Of a stretch of DNA of 23,999 bases, positions 15,468 through 23,659 are shown piece after piece. The notes beneath the pieces are model-generated. The model was not told where the DNA came from. It did no database searches and saw only the letters and a program-made list of their open reading frames with translations. The DNA lies in contig JAIRTG010000097.1 of NCBI GenBank assembly GCA_031255055.1, positions 1 to 23,999 of the forward strand, read 5' to 3'. The first letter of the stretch is position 1. Every line of letters begins with the position of its first letter. Both the position numbers and the translations under genes were made by a program. Source of the stretch: Prevotellaceae bacterium. GTDB lineage: Bacteria; Bacteroidota; Bacteroidia; Bacteroidales; Paludibacteraceae.

Positions 15468-16661
15468 ATGTTAAAAGGTAAAAATATTATTTTAGGGGTT
15501 ACAGGAAGCATCGCGGCTTACAAAGCAGCCAATTTGATTCGATTGCTGGTAAAGTCGGGAGCCGAAGTGCGCGTGATCATGACGCCGCTGGCAAAAGAAT
15601 TTATTTCGCCGCTGACGTTGGCGACACTGGCAAAACATCCCATTCTGGTCGATTTTTTCGATCCGACTAACGGAAATTGGAACAGCCATGTCAGTCTCGG
15701 ACTGTGGGCCGACGCCTATCTTATCGCACCGGCTACCGCCAATACCATCGGGAAAATGGCAAACGGTATCGCCGACAATTTACTGCTGACGACATATCTT
15801 TCGGCCAAATGCCCCGTTTTCGTTGCGCCTGCTATGGATTTGGACATGTACGCACATGTTGCTACCCAACATAATTTGCAAACATTGCGTTCCTACGGAA
15901 ATTTGATTATCGAACCGGCTTCGGGGGAATTGGCAAGCGGGCTGGACGGAAAAGGACGTATGGAAGAACCGGAAAATATCGTGCGGGAACTGGATGATTT
16001 TTTCACCGAAAAAACATTGAAAAATAAAAAAATACTGATTACAGCAGGCCCTACATACGAAAAGATAGACCCTGTTCGTTTTATTGGAAATTATTCATCG
16101 GGGAAAATGGGCTTTGCTTTGGCCGGGACATGCGCAAAAAAAGGAGCAGAAGTGGTACTGATTGCAGGCCCGGTGGCATTGGAGCTATCACACAAAAATA
16201 TCCGGCGGATAAATGTACACTCGGCAGATGAAATGTATCAGGCTGCGGTAAAACATTTCCCCGAAAGCGATGCGGCTATCCTCTGCGCAGCGGTAGCGGA
16301 TTTCAAGCCGGCAAAAGCGGCTGAAACCAAACTCAAACGCGGAACGGAAAACCTGCACATCACATTGGAACCGACGGCAGATATTGCCGCCAGTTTGGGT
16401 AAAATGAAAAAAACATCGCAGCGTATCGTTGGCTTTGCGCTGGAAACTTCGGATGAAGAAAAAAATGCCGTTGACAAAATGAAACGGAAAAATTTTGATT
16501 TTATCGTATTAAATTCGTTGAAAGATGAAAAGGCGGGCTTCGGCTTCGACACAAATAAAATTACGATTCTGGCACATAACGGAACAAAAAAATCGTTCGA
16601 TTTAAAATCGAAAACAACCGTCGCCGAAGATATTATCAAGGAATTGGAAAACATCATTTGA
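15468..16661 (+). CDS. coaBC: Bifunctional phosphopantothenoylcysteine decarboxylase / phosphopantothenate-cysteine ligase
   Basis: The 397-residue protein catalyses two consecutive steps of coenzyme A synthesis: joining cysteine to 4'-phosphopantothenate and then decarboxylating it. The N-terminal CoaC flavoprotein half (1 to about 180) has IILGVTGSIAAYKAANLIR, SHVSLGLWADAYLIAPATAN with the catalytic His near 75, and the FMN/substrate clamp region VAPAMDLDMY. The C-terminal CoaB half (about 185-397) has KILITAGPTYEKIDPVRFI, GNYSSGKMGFALA, and ILCAAVADFKP. Length and order are normal. It is 22 bp upstream of the DUF4835 gene and is the first gene of a three-gene run ending with recN. Confidence 0.96.
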   Translation: MLKGKNIILGVTGSIAAYKAANLIRLLVKSGAEVRVIMTPLAKEFISPLTLATLAKHPILVDFFDPTNGNWNSHVSLGLWADAYLIAPATANTIGKMANGIADNLLLTTYLSAKCPVFVAPAMDLDMYAHVATQHNLQTLRSYGNLIIEPASGELASGLDGKGRMEEPENIVRELDDFFTEKTLKNKKILITAGPTYEKIDPVRFIGNYSSGKMGFALAGTCAKKGAEVVLIAGPVALELSHKNIRRINVHSADEMYQAAVKHFPESDAAILCAAVADFKPAKAAETKLKRGTENLHITLEPTADIAASLGKMKKTSQRIVGFALETSDEEKNAVDKMKRKNFDFIVLNSLKDEKAGFGFDTNKITILAHNGTKKSFDLKSKTTVAEDIIKELENII

Positions 16662-16683
16662 CAACCAAAAATAACAGCAACAG

Positions 16684-17580
16684 ATGAAAAAACTCATCTT
16701 CTCAATCATCATATCGCTCGCTTTTTTAAGCGGTAGCTATGCGCAGGAACTGAATTGCAACGTGCAGGTAAATGCCGATATGGTTCAGGGCGCCAACGCC
16801 GATCTAATCAATTCGCTTCAAACAGCCATGACAGAATTTGTGAACAACCGCAGATGGACCGAAATGGCATATACGGCTCAGGAACGCATTGAATGTACGA
16901 TGAGTTTCATCTTTAAAAGTATCGACGGCGAAAATTTCAACGGCGAATTAACGGTACAAGCACGCCGCCCGGTGTATAATTCGAGTTACTACACTACTTT
17001 ATTCAATTTCAGGGATAATAATATCTCGTTTCAGTTTGGGCAGTTCGACCAGTTGGAAGCCAACCAAAGTTTCATATCCTCCAACCTGACCGCTATTTTG
17101 ACCTACTACGTCTATATCATCATCGGTTACGATATGGATTCATTTGCACGCCTGGGCGGAACGCCCTATTTTCAGGCAGCCGAAAACATTGTAAACATGG
17201 CGCAGTCGAGCGACTATTCCGGCTGGAAAGCCTTTGAAGACAGCCGTAACAGATATGCGCTCGTCAGCAATCTGATGGACGAAGCATTTAAAAAATACAG
17301 GAACTTCTTTTACGAATATCACCGGCTCGGGCTCGACGAATTTTCGATCAATATCGGGAATGCCCGTGCCCGAATTGCAGCAGGGCTTCCTCTTCTCCGC
17401 GAAGCAAATCGCGCCCGTCCTTCGGCCATTGTCGTATCCTCCTTTCTGGACGCAAAAAATGACGAATTGATCAATATCTTTTCCGGTGCAACCGAACAGG
17501 AGAAAAAAGACGCTGTCGAGATATTGAGCGACATAAGTCCGACAAATTCGGCGCGATACGAAGCCATTCTAAAAAACTAA
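16684..17580 (+). CDS. DUF4835 family exported protein
   Basis: The 298-residue product has a signal peptide (MKKLIFSIIISLAFLSGSYA) followed by QELNCNVQVNADMVQGAN, the usual start of the mature DUF4835 domain. Other family stretches are INSLQTAMTEFVNNRRW, SFISSNLTAILTYYVYIIIG and YDMDSFARLGGTPYFQAAEN. The family is confined to Bacteroidota as far as I know and lies between coaBC and recN in many genomes. Some annotations call it PorD and link it to type IX secretion; I recall that name but cannot verify it here, so I give no symbol. Probably periplasmic or outer-membrane associated; no lipobox is seen. Confidence 0.88.
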   Translation: MKKLIFSIIISLAFLSGSYAQELNCNVQVNADMVQGANADLINSLQTAMTEFVNNRRWTEMAYTAQERIECTMSFIFKSIDGENFNGELTVQARRPVYNSSYYTTLFNFRDNNISFQFGQFDQLEANQSFISSNLTAILTYYVYIIIGYDMDSFARLGGTPYFQAAENIVNMAQSSDYSGWKAFEDSRNRYALVSNLMDEAFKKYRNFFYEYHRLGLDEFSINIGNARARIAAGLPLLREANRARPSAIVVSSFLDAKNDELINIFSGATEQEKKDAVEILSDISPTNSARYEAILKN

Positions 17581-17616
17581 TCCACATCCACACCAACAAA
17601 GCAAAACAAACTCCAC

Positions 17617-19278
17617 ATGCTCAAATCACTTTACGTCTCGAATTACGCCCTGATTTCCGAATTAAACATAACATTCGATGCAGGATTTTCCGTCATCACA
17701 GGTGAAACAGGAGCAGGAAAATCGATCATCATCGGAGCGCTCTCGCTGATATTGGGACAGCGAGCCGAAATAAAACTAATAAAAGAAGGTACGGGAAAAT
17801 GCGTGATCGAAGCCGAATTCGACATTCGGAACCACTCCCTGCGCGATTTCTTTGAAAAAAACGCGCTCGATTTCGACGAAAAAAACTGCATTATCCGTCG
17901 CGAACTCACCGCTGCGGGTAAATCGCGGGCATTTGTAAACGATTCGCCCGTTTCGCTCAATCAGCTACGCGATTTAAGTTTACAGCTCATCGACATTCAT
18001 TCGCAACACGAAAACCTGTTGCTTTCCGACGAATTATACCAGTTAAACATCGTCGACATCTACGCCAAAAATGCAGCCGTACTAAACGATTACCGGCAGT
18101 CCTATTTCGACCTGCGTAAGTTAGACGAAGAGTTGAAAACGCTAAAAAAGACCGTCGAAAAACAGTCGAAAGACGCCGATTACATCCGGTTTCAGTACGA
18201 ACAGCTCGAAAACGCCCGACTATCGGAAGACGAACAAGAAGAACTGGAACAAGAACAGCGATTACTCAATCATGCCGAAGAAATTAAAACCGAATTGCAT
18301 AAGGCCGTACACCTGCTCACCGACGAACAGATGAACCTTTCGCTCTTGCGGGAAAGTTACAATGCCGTAAACAAAGTACAAAACTACGCCTCAGAAGCGG
18401 AATCCTGGTACGAACGGCTCCATTCGAGCTATATCGAATTAAAAGATGTAGCCGACGAAATGGCGACTTACGAAGAACGGATTGCCTTTGACCCCGAGCG
18501 ACTACTGCAAGTGAGTGAGCGGCTGAACACGATCTACAATCTTCAGCAAAAGTACAAAGTAGCAAGCGTTGCCGACCTGCTTGCGTTAAAAGAACAGTTT
18601 TCGGCAGATTTGCTGCGAATCGAATCGTTCGACGAAGAAATAGAAGCGTTGGAAAAAAAGCTTTCGGAAAAGCAGCTTGAAATAGAAAACAAAGCCGCAT
18701 CGCTTTCCGACAGTCGGAAGAGCGCATTTGGAGCCATAGAGGACTATCTGATCAACCAATTAGTAAAATTAGGTATTCCGAATGTCCGGTTCAAAATCGG
18801 CGTAGATGATTTGCCCAACTACACCGAAAACGGCAGAGATGAAATCAAGTTTCTTTTTTCGGCCAACAAAAACCGTTCGGTACAGCCGATTGCTCAAATC
18901 GCATCAGGCGGAGAAATATCCCGTCTGATGCTTTCGATCAAAGCGATGATAGCCCATAAATCGGGGTTACCCACCATCATTTTCGACGAAATAGACACAG
19001 GCGTTTCGGGCGAAATAGCGCATCGGATGGGAGACATCATGCAACAAATCGGAAAAGACATACAAGTGCTCACCATCACCCATTTACCACAGATAGCCGC
19101 CAAAGGTCGCCATCACTACCGCGTATACAAAGATGAGCACAGCACCGAGACCGAAACCCGCATCATCCGACTGACGGAAAGCGAACGACAACACGAAATT
19201 GCAGCCATGTTGAGTGGAAAAACCATCACCGCCGCCGTCCTCAACACCGCAAAGGAAATGCTAAAAAATAGTGATTAG
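17617..19278 (+). CDS. recN: DNA repair protein RecN
   Basis: The 553-residue SMC-like ATPase acts in double-strand break repair. The Walker A motif GETGAGKS is at residues 29-36, a long coiled-coil-rich centre spans about 155-380 (for example EQEELEQEQRLLNHAEEIKTE), the ABC signature SGGEISRLMLS is near 430 and Walker B IIFDEIDTGVSGE near 453. HSQHENLLL near 128 is a RecN signature. It starts 36 bp after the DUF4835 gene and closes that run. Its last residues (SD-stop) are encoded by the AGTGATTAG repeat that begins the downstream repetitive block, so the C-terminus and stop codon come from repeat sequence. Confidence 0.95.
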   Translation: MLKSLYVSNYALISELNITFDAGFSVITGETGAGKSIIIGALSLILGQRAEIKLIKEGTGKCVIEAEFDIRNHSLRDFFEKNALDFDEKNCIIRRELTAAGKSRAFVNDSPVSLNQLRDLSLQLIDIHSQHENLLLSDELYQLNIVDIYAKNAAVLNDYRQSYFDLRKLDEELKTLKKTVEKQSKDADYIRFQYEQLENARLSEDEQEELEQEQRLLNHAEEIKTELHKAVHLLTDEQMNLSLLRESYNAVNKVQNYASEAESWYERLHSSYIELKDVADEMATYEERIAFDPERLLQVSERLNTIYNLQQKYKVASVADLLALKEQFSADLLRIESFDEEIEALEKKLSEKQLEIENKAASLSDSRKSAFGAIEDYLINQLVKLGIPNVRFKIGVDDLPNYTENGRDEIKFLFSANKNRSVQPIAQIASGGEISRLMLSIKAMIAHKSGLPTIIFDEIDTGVSGEIAHRMGDIMQQIGKDIQVLTITHLPQIAAKGRHHYRVYKDEHSTETETRIIRLTESERQHEIAAMLSGKTITAAVLNTAKEMLKNSD

Positions 19279-19319
19279 TGATTAGTGATTAAACATAGTG
19301 AATTTTCACTAATCACTAA
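19275..19319. repeat. GTGATTA repeat with 14-bp hairpin, copy A
   Basis: From 19271 the sequence repeats GTGATTA three times, and TTAGTGATTAGTGA (19275-19288) pairs perfectly with TCACTAATCACTAA (19306-19319) across a 17-nt loop. The left arm contains the recN stop codon. A short purine-rich tract (19320-19345) then leads into the 88-bp element. There is no T run after the hairpin, so an ordinary intrinsic terminator is unlikely, though it may protect the 3' end of the mRNA. Confidence 0.75.
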
Positions 19320-19345
19320 GAAAAACACGAAGAAGAGAAAGAGAA

Positions 19346-19433
19346 TTAGGGGGGGGAAGTCTCCCCCTCGCTTCAGCCGCCTACGGCGTCTTCCGCTACC
19401 CCCTCTGCGGGGCTCTGCCCCGCAACGCCCCGT
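19346..19433. repeat. 88-bp structured dispersed element, copy A
   Basis: This 88-bp block recurs at 23743-23830 with one difference in 88 positions. It contains three hairpins in a row: GGGGGA-AGTC-TCCCCC, GCCG-CCTA-CGGC, and TGCGGGGC-TCT-GCCCCGCA. It starts with TTA and a run of eight G. It is GC-rich compared with its surroundings. No coding sense was found on either strand. The family is not one I can name. Confidence 0.85.
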
Positions 19434-19488
19434 CCCGATTTTCAGACCCTTCTAAGGATCGCGCCTCAACAACGCCCGTATCAGCGCC

Positions 19489-19680
19489 TCGTATATTCCC
19501 GTATCGGAGACGCGGATATTCCCGTTCGGTGCTGCGGATATTCCCGTCCGGAACTGCGGATATTCGCGTATCAGCACCGCGGATATTCGCGTTCAGATCT
19601 GCGGATATTCGCGTTCTAAGCTGCGGATATTCGCGTTTGGAACTGCGGATATTCGCGTTTGGAACTGCGGATATTCGCGT
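19489..19680. repeat. 22-bp tandem array with conserved 14-bp core
   Basis: Eight cores GCGGATATTCSCGT start at 19512, 19534, 19556, 19579, 19601, 19623, 19645 and 19667; a diverged ninth (TCGTATATTCCCGT) starts at 19489. Period is 22 bp, 23 in two places. Spacers are 8 or 9 nt and vary (TCGGTGCT, CCGGAACT, TCAGATCT), except that the last two are both TTGGAACT. The first three cores have CCCGT and the last six CGCGT. Within the core GCGGATATTCGC is close to self-complementary. Because 22 is not a multiple of three, translation cycles through three reading frames. Confidence 0.9.
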
Positions 19681-19762
19681 GGGGATCTCCATCACATAAA
19701 TCAATCCGAATCACAAGAATCACAGTTCGGACAAATAGCCGCAGCTCGGGGTGAGAGACAGT

Positions 19763-19850
19763 GTATCGATCCGCACTAAGGCGATGCATCGATCCGCACT
19801 AAGGCGATGTATCGACACACACGAAGGCGATGCATCGACACACACGAAGA
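19763..19850. repeat. 23-bp tandem repeat, about four units
   Basis: Units start at 19763, 19786, 19809 and 19832, each 23 bp, the last partial. Units 1 and 3 begin GTATCGA, units 2 and 4 GCATCGA; units 1 and 2 share CCGCACTAAGG while 3 and 4 share CACACACGAAG. Unit junctions create the palindrome CGATGCATCG. The array ends about 10 bp before the stop codon of the minus-strand decarboxylase gene. Between this and the 22-bp array (19681-19762) I see only a 6-bp inverted repeat TCCGAA/TTCGGA. Confidence 0.88.
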
Positions 19851-19859
19851 CTTAGCGGT

Positions 19860-21251
19860 TCAATACCCCAGTATTTTTAACATTGATTTATAGCTTTGTT
19901 CCTTTGCGAACAGTTTGGTGTAATATTCACCGTCATCATCCCGGTCGATGATGACGAGTTTCGGCGCGGGGATTAAACAATGCTGGATGCCCCCGAAACC
20001 GCCCAATGATTCCTGATAAGCGCCCGTATGGAAAAATCCCACATATTGTTCTCGGCCTAATTGCATTTTGGGAAGGAATATCGCATTTGAGTGTACCTCT
20101 GCGTTATAAAAATCCTCGCTATCGCAGGTCAGTCCGCCGAGGTTTACGCGCTCATACTCCGACTTCCAATTATTGATAGCCAGAAACACATACCGCTGAT
20201 TGATAGCCCATGTATCGGGCAAAGTTGTCATAAACGAGCTATCGATCATATTCCACAGCTCGCGGTCGTTCTGCTTCTTTTGATTGACGATAGAATAGAG
20301 CATCGCGCCGCTTTCGCCGACGGTGTATGAACCGAATTCGGTAAATATATGCGGTTCCGGGACGCTGTTTTGCATACAGATATTTTTTATCTGGGCTACA
20401 ATCTCTTCCGCCATATACTCGTAATCATACGACATATCCAGATGCGTTTGAATAGGGAAGCCGCCGCCGATATTCAGGCTATCGAGTTCGGGCGATTCTT
20501 TTTTCAGTTCGCAGTACAGGTTAACGGCTTTATTCAATTCGTTCCAGTAGTAGGCGGTATCTTTCACGCCGGTATTGATAAAGAAGTGGAGCATTTTCAA
20601 ACCCACTTGCGGATTGTTTGCAATATGTCCTTTATAATACGGAATAATATCGCTGTATCGAATTCCTAAGCGTGATGTATAGAAGTCGAACTTAGGTTCT
20701 TCTTCCGACGCGATCCGGATACCGACATCAAAATTGATGTCAAAGTTAGAAAGCAGTGCGTCTAATTCGTATTTATTATCCAGTATGGGAACAACGTTTT
20801 TGAATCCGTTCCGCATCAGGTTTTGGATATTCTCGATATATTGAGGTCGTTTGAATCCGTTACATACGATGAAGATATTTTTATCCATCAATTCCTGTTC
20901 GAGCAGGCTTTCGATAATGTTCATATCGAAGGCCGAAGAAGTTTCTATGTGAACGTGATGTTTGAGGACTTCTTCGAGTACGAACGAAAAGTGAGAGCTT
21001 TTTGTACAGTAACAATAATGATAGTCGCCGTTATAGTCGACTTTCGCCATTGCGACGTTAAACATTCTTCGTGCTTTCTGTATATTGTCCGATATTTTCG
21101 GGAGGTATGCAATCCGCAGCGGCGTGCCGTATTGCTTGATGATATCCATCAACGGTATTTCGTTCCAGTACAGTGCATCTTCTTCCACCCTGAATTCACC
21201 GTTCGGAAATTCAAATGTCTGCTCTATCAGGTCGATATATTTATTCTTCAT
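19860..21251 (-). CDS. Arginine decarboxylase-like PLP enzyme (fold III)
   Basis: The 463-residue protein belongs to the alanine-racemase-fold decarboxylases (Orn/DAP/Arg decarboxylase 2 family). The likely PLP Lys is in YHYCYCTKSSHFSFV near residue 84. The glycine loop is LDSLNIGGGFPIQT, with FTEFGSYTVGESGAM next, then GGLTCDSEDFYN with the active-site Cys-Asp, and YVGFFHTGAYQE near the C-terminus. Length and wording match the 460-residue proteins annotated as arginine decarboxylase in Flavobacteriia and Bacteroidales, shorter than enteric SpeA (about 630). It would make agmatine for polyamine synthesis. No agmatinase gene is next to it. Diaminopimelate or another amino acid as substrate cannot be excluded by eye. 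Confidence 0.85.
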   Translation of the reverse strand: MKNKYIDLIEQTFEFPNGEFRVEEDALYWNEIPLMDIIKQYGTPLRIAYLPKISDNIQKARRMFNVAMAKVDYNGDYHYCYCTKSSHFSFVLEEVLKHHVHIETSSAFDMNIIESLLEQELMDKNIFIVCNGFKRPQYIENIQNLMRNGFKNVVPILDNKYELDALLSNFDINFDVGIRIASEEEPKFDFYTSRLGIRYSDIIPYYKGHIANNPQVGLKMLHFFINTGVKDTAYYWNELNKAVNLYCELKKESPELDSLNIGGGFPIQTHLDMSYDYEYMAEEIVAQIKNICMQNSVPEPHIFTEFGSYTVGESGAMLYSIVNQKKQNDRELWNMIDSSFMTTLPDTWAINQRYVFLAINNWKSEYERVNLGGLTCDSEDFYNAEVHSNAIFLPKMQLGREQYVGFFHTGAYQESLGGFGGIQHCLIPAPKLVIIDRDDDGEYYTKLFAKEQSYKSMLKILGY

Positions 21252-21307
21252 ATTTCTTTTGTGATCGTTTTCAACGTGTGTAAATCATTAATTCATACCG
21301 GAAAGTC

Positions 21308-21328
21308 ACATCCGAATCGTCCGGATGT
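21308..21328 (-). promoter_or_regulatory. Hairpin in the decarboxylase leader
   Basis: ACATCCG and CGGATGT form a 7-bp stem with a 7-nt loop, 57-77 bp before the ATG at 21251. It lies in the leader of about 95 nt set by the -7 element at 21351. Too small to call a riboswitch. Confidence 0.35.
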
Positions 21329-21350
21329 TGCGTTTTGTTTTATTCGGCGG

Positions 21351-21358
21351 CAAATGTA
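21351..21358 (-). promoter_or_regulatory. -7 element for the decarboxylase gene
   Basis: Minus-strand TACATTTG matches TAnnTTTG. No -33 TTTG at 19 bp. It gives the longest leader in the window. Confidence 0.5.
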
Positions 21359-21408
21359 TAAAATCATTTGGATATTATTGCACGATTGGTATGTAAAAAA
21401 CAACTCGC

Positions 21409-21540
21409 TTACTGTCTTGTAACCGGACGTCGACTGCTATCTCTTTCTTTAAGGATGACCGCGCTGCAAATCGGGCAACGGGGCGTGTATCTTGTTTCGT
21501 TACAGAGCGATTCGATGTCCGTAAACAGGAAAGTAGCCAT
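21409..21540 (-). CDS. Possible 43-residue Cys-containing small protein
   Basis: A short frame from the ATG at 21540 reads MATFLFTDIESLCNETRYTP then RCPICSAVILKERDSSRRPV and ends TRQ-stop. The spacing C-N8-CPIC places three Cys as in a small metal-binding knuckle, and the C-terminal third is basic. I do not recognize a family. No clear -7 element precedes it on the minus strand, and the plus-strand promoter of the GH2 gene lies just upstream. It could be a real small protein, a gene remnant or chance. Confidence 0.28.
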   Translation of the reverse strand: MATFLFTDIESLCNETRYTPRCPICSAVILKERDSSRRPVTRQ

Positions 21541-21548
21541 ATTTTAGT

Positions 21549-21556
21549 TACTTTTG
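21549..21556 (+). promoter_or_regulatory. -7 element for the GH2 gene
   Basis: TACTTTTG matches TAnnTTTG, 33 bp before the ATG at 21590. No -33 box at the usual spacing. Confidence 0.6.
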
Positions 21557-21589
21557 TTCCATATAATAACTTTAAAAGCATAAACTCTT

Positions 21590-23659
21590 ATGAAAAAAAA
21601 TCTCGCTACAATCCTCCTCGTACTCTGTCTATCGATTGCGGCTTTCGCCCGGGAACGCACAAAAATTAACTTGAACGGCAACTGGCTATTTCAGATCGCC
21701 GACGACGACCGGCAGACTGTTAACTTACCTCATACCTGGAATGCCCTCGACGGACAGGATGGTAACGACTATCTGCGTGCCGTCGGCGTCTATCGCAAAA
21801 CGTTGGCGTGGGACGACCGGTTTGAAGGAAAACGTATCTACATCGAGTTTCTTGGCGCCAACATGCAGGCAACCTGTTTGGTAAACGGCAAGTCGGCCGG
21901 CACGCACAAAGGCGGATATACCGCGTTTCGTTTCGACATCACCGACTTGCTGCAACGCGGCGACAATACAGTTGAAGTACAGGTCGACAACCGTTATTCG
22001 GAAGAAATCGCGCCGCTTTCGGCCGACTTCACCTTCTTCGGCGGCCTGTATCGCGCAGTACATCTGATTGTGGTCGATCCGGTGCACGTCGATTTGCTCG
22101 ACAGCGGAGCAAACGGACTTTACCTGACCACGACCGACGTCTCCGAAAAAAGCGCCGGACTCGAAATCAGAGCTACCATTGTGAACACTTCCGACCGTCC
22201 GGCAACAGTCGGCTTACAGGCCGTTGTGAGCAGTCCGACCGCTTTCGACGCCGTTCGCTCAACCGGTCAACCCGTTTTCGGCGCGGCCGATGTGACATCC
22301 GGCGGAAAGCCGATAGCAACCCTGACCGAAAAAGTAACAATTCCGGCAAATAGCGCCTATACATTTAAAAAACAGACAACGGTCGATTCCCCGCGATTAT
22401 GGAACGGAAAGGCCGACCCCTATCGTTATCGGGTCGACTTCACGGTGTCGGACAACGGGATGACGTTGGATGAAATATCCGATCATGTCGGGTTTCGTTA
22501 TTTTTCCGTGACAAAAGACGGCGGGTTTTTCCTGAACGGAACGTCCTATCCGCTACGTGGCGTCAATCGCCATCAGGATCGCAAGGATAGGGGTAACGCC
22601 CTTACCGAAAAAGAACAGAACGAAGATTTTGCGCTTATCTACGAAATGGGTGCAAACGCCGTTCGTCTGGCACACTACCCTCACGACCCCTACTTTTATG
22701 ACCTGTGCGACCGATATGGCCTGGTGGTCTGGGCCGAGATTCCGTTTGTGAACAATGTGGGAAAGGCGGCGACATTTGCCGACGTCACCAAACAGCAGTT
22801 GAGCGAACTGATACGGCAACAATACAACCGCCCGTCCATCGTGTTTTGGGGACTGGAAAACGAAGTAGCCGAAAAATACGACAGTGTAGCGCGTCCGCTC
22901 ATCGCCGCCCTCAACGAACTGGCGCACAAGGAAGACCCGACGCGATTGACCACACAAGCCATCAATCACGATACCGGCGAAGGGTGGGCGTCCGACCTCA
23001 TCGCCCGCAACCATTATCCGGGCTGGTATAGCGACAACACCATGTGGCAATCGCTTCCGCGATTCAATACCGTAGACCGTCCGCTCGGCATTTCGGAATA
23101 CGGCGCAGGCGGCAGTATCAACCATCACGAAACGACACCCAAACGACCCAAGCACAACGGCGAATGGCATCCCGAAGAGTATCAGAGTTTCGTGCACGAG
23201 CAGGATTTGATTGCCATCTCTCAAAGCCCCTATCTGTGGGGTACTTTCCTGTGGAACATGTTCGACTTTGCCGCCGACAACCGTCACGAAGGCGATCGGG
23301 CGGGTATGAACGACAAGGGGCTTGTTACCTACGACCGGAAGGTGAAAAAAGACAGCTATTTCCTGTACAAAGCAAACTGGAACGTCGAACCGGTTGTATA
23401 CATCGCCGGTCGCCGCCACACCGAGCGTAAAGAGGCTACAACCTCGGTCACCGTCTATTCCAACTGTGATCGGGTTGAGCTTTTTATAAACGGCGTATCG
23501 CAAGGCACAATCGGCCGACAAGATGTCTTATGCGGCATTTTCCGTTGGGAGTCTGTCGCGCTGAATCCGGGCGAAAACAGCATCTCAGCCAAAGGACGAA
23601 ATGCTTCCGGAGCCGAATGGAACGATGATATACAGGTGCTACAAGTGATTAGCGATTAG
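21590..23659 (+). CDS. Secreted GH2 beta-galactosidase-like glycoside hydrolase
   Basis: The 689-residue protein has a signal peptide (about 1-20, MKKNLATILLVLCLSIAAFA), an N-terminal sugar-binding jelly-roll domain (about 25-160, with VNLPHTWNALDGQ and FFGGLYRAVHLIV), an immunoglobulin-like domain (about 165-295), the GH2 barrel (about 300-590) and a C-terminal beta domain like DUF4982 (TSVTVYSNCDRVELFINGVS). Catalytic residues are visible: the acid/base Glu425 in WGLENEV and the nucleophile Glu503 in GISEYGAGG. It should act on beta-linked galactose or a related sugar in the periplasm; substrate is open. Sampled lines are about 53-57% GC, higher than the minus-strand genes at 4-7 kb, and Asp is often GAC in GTCGAC contexts, which may hint at transfer. 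Its last residues and stop (AGC GAT TAG) lie in the repeat. Confidence 0.93.
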   Translation: MKKNLATILLVLCLSIAAFARERTKINLNGNWLFQIADDDRQTVNLPHTWNALDGQDGNDYLRAVGVYRKTLAWDDRFEGKRIYIEFLGANMQATCLVNGKSAGTHKGGYTAFRFDITDLLQRGDNTVEVQVDNRYSEEIAPLSADFTFFGGLYRAVHLIVVDPVHVDLLDSGANGLYLTTTDVSEKSAGLEIRATIVNTSDRPATVGLQAVVSSPTAFDAVRSTGQPVFGAADVTSGGKPIATLTEKVTIPANSAYTFKKQTTVDSPRLWNGKADPYRYRVDFTVSDNGMTLDEISDHVGFRYFSVTKDGGFFLNGTSYPLRGVNRHQDRKDRGNALTEKEQNEDFALIYEMGANAVRLAHYPHDPYFYDLCDRYGLVVWAEIPFVNNVGKAATFADVTKQQLSELIRQQYNRPSIVFWGLENEVAEKYDSVARPLIAALNELAHKEDPTRLTTQAINHDTGEGWASDLIARNHYPGWYSDNTMWQSLPRFNTVDRPLGISEYGAGGSINHHETTPKRPKHNGEWHPEEYQSFVHEQDLIAISQSPYLWGTFLWNMFDFAADNRHEGDRAGMNDKGLVTYDRKVKKDSYFLYKANWNVEPVVYIAGRRHTERKEATTSVTVYSNCDRVELFINGVSQGTIGRQDVLCGIFRWESVALNPGENSISAKGRNASGAEWNDDIQVLQVISD

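Noticed and set aside
19275..19319. Intrinsic terminator of recN
   Set aside because: The 14-bp hairpin is strong but is followed by GAAAAAC, not a T run; kept as a repeat.
19489..19680. CRISPR array
   Set aside because: The constant part is 14 bp and spacers are 8-9 bp, far below CRISPR sizes; last spacers are identical and no cas gene is near.
19396..19704. Minus-strand 102-residue frame with repeating NANIR/REYP/RIS motifs
   Set aside because: The peptide repeats only because the 22-bp DNA array cycles through three frames; it also runs into the 88-bp element, and no promoter was seen.
21375..21581. 68-residue minus-strand frame
   Set aside because: It overlaps the GH2 promoter, has no recognizable motif and competes with the Cys-containing frame at 21409-21540.
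22553..23521. 322-residue minus-strand frame
   Set aside because: It lies wholly opposite the GH2 barrel, whose catalytic motifs are clear; long antisense frames are expected in GC-rich coding DNA.
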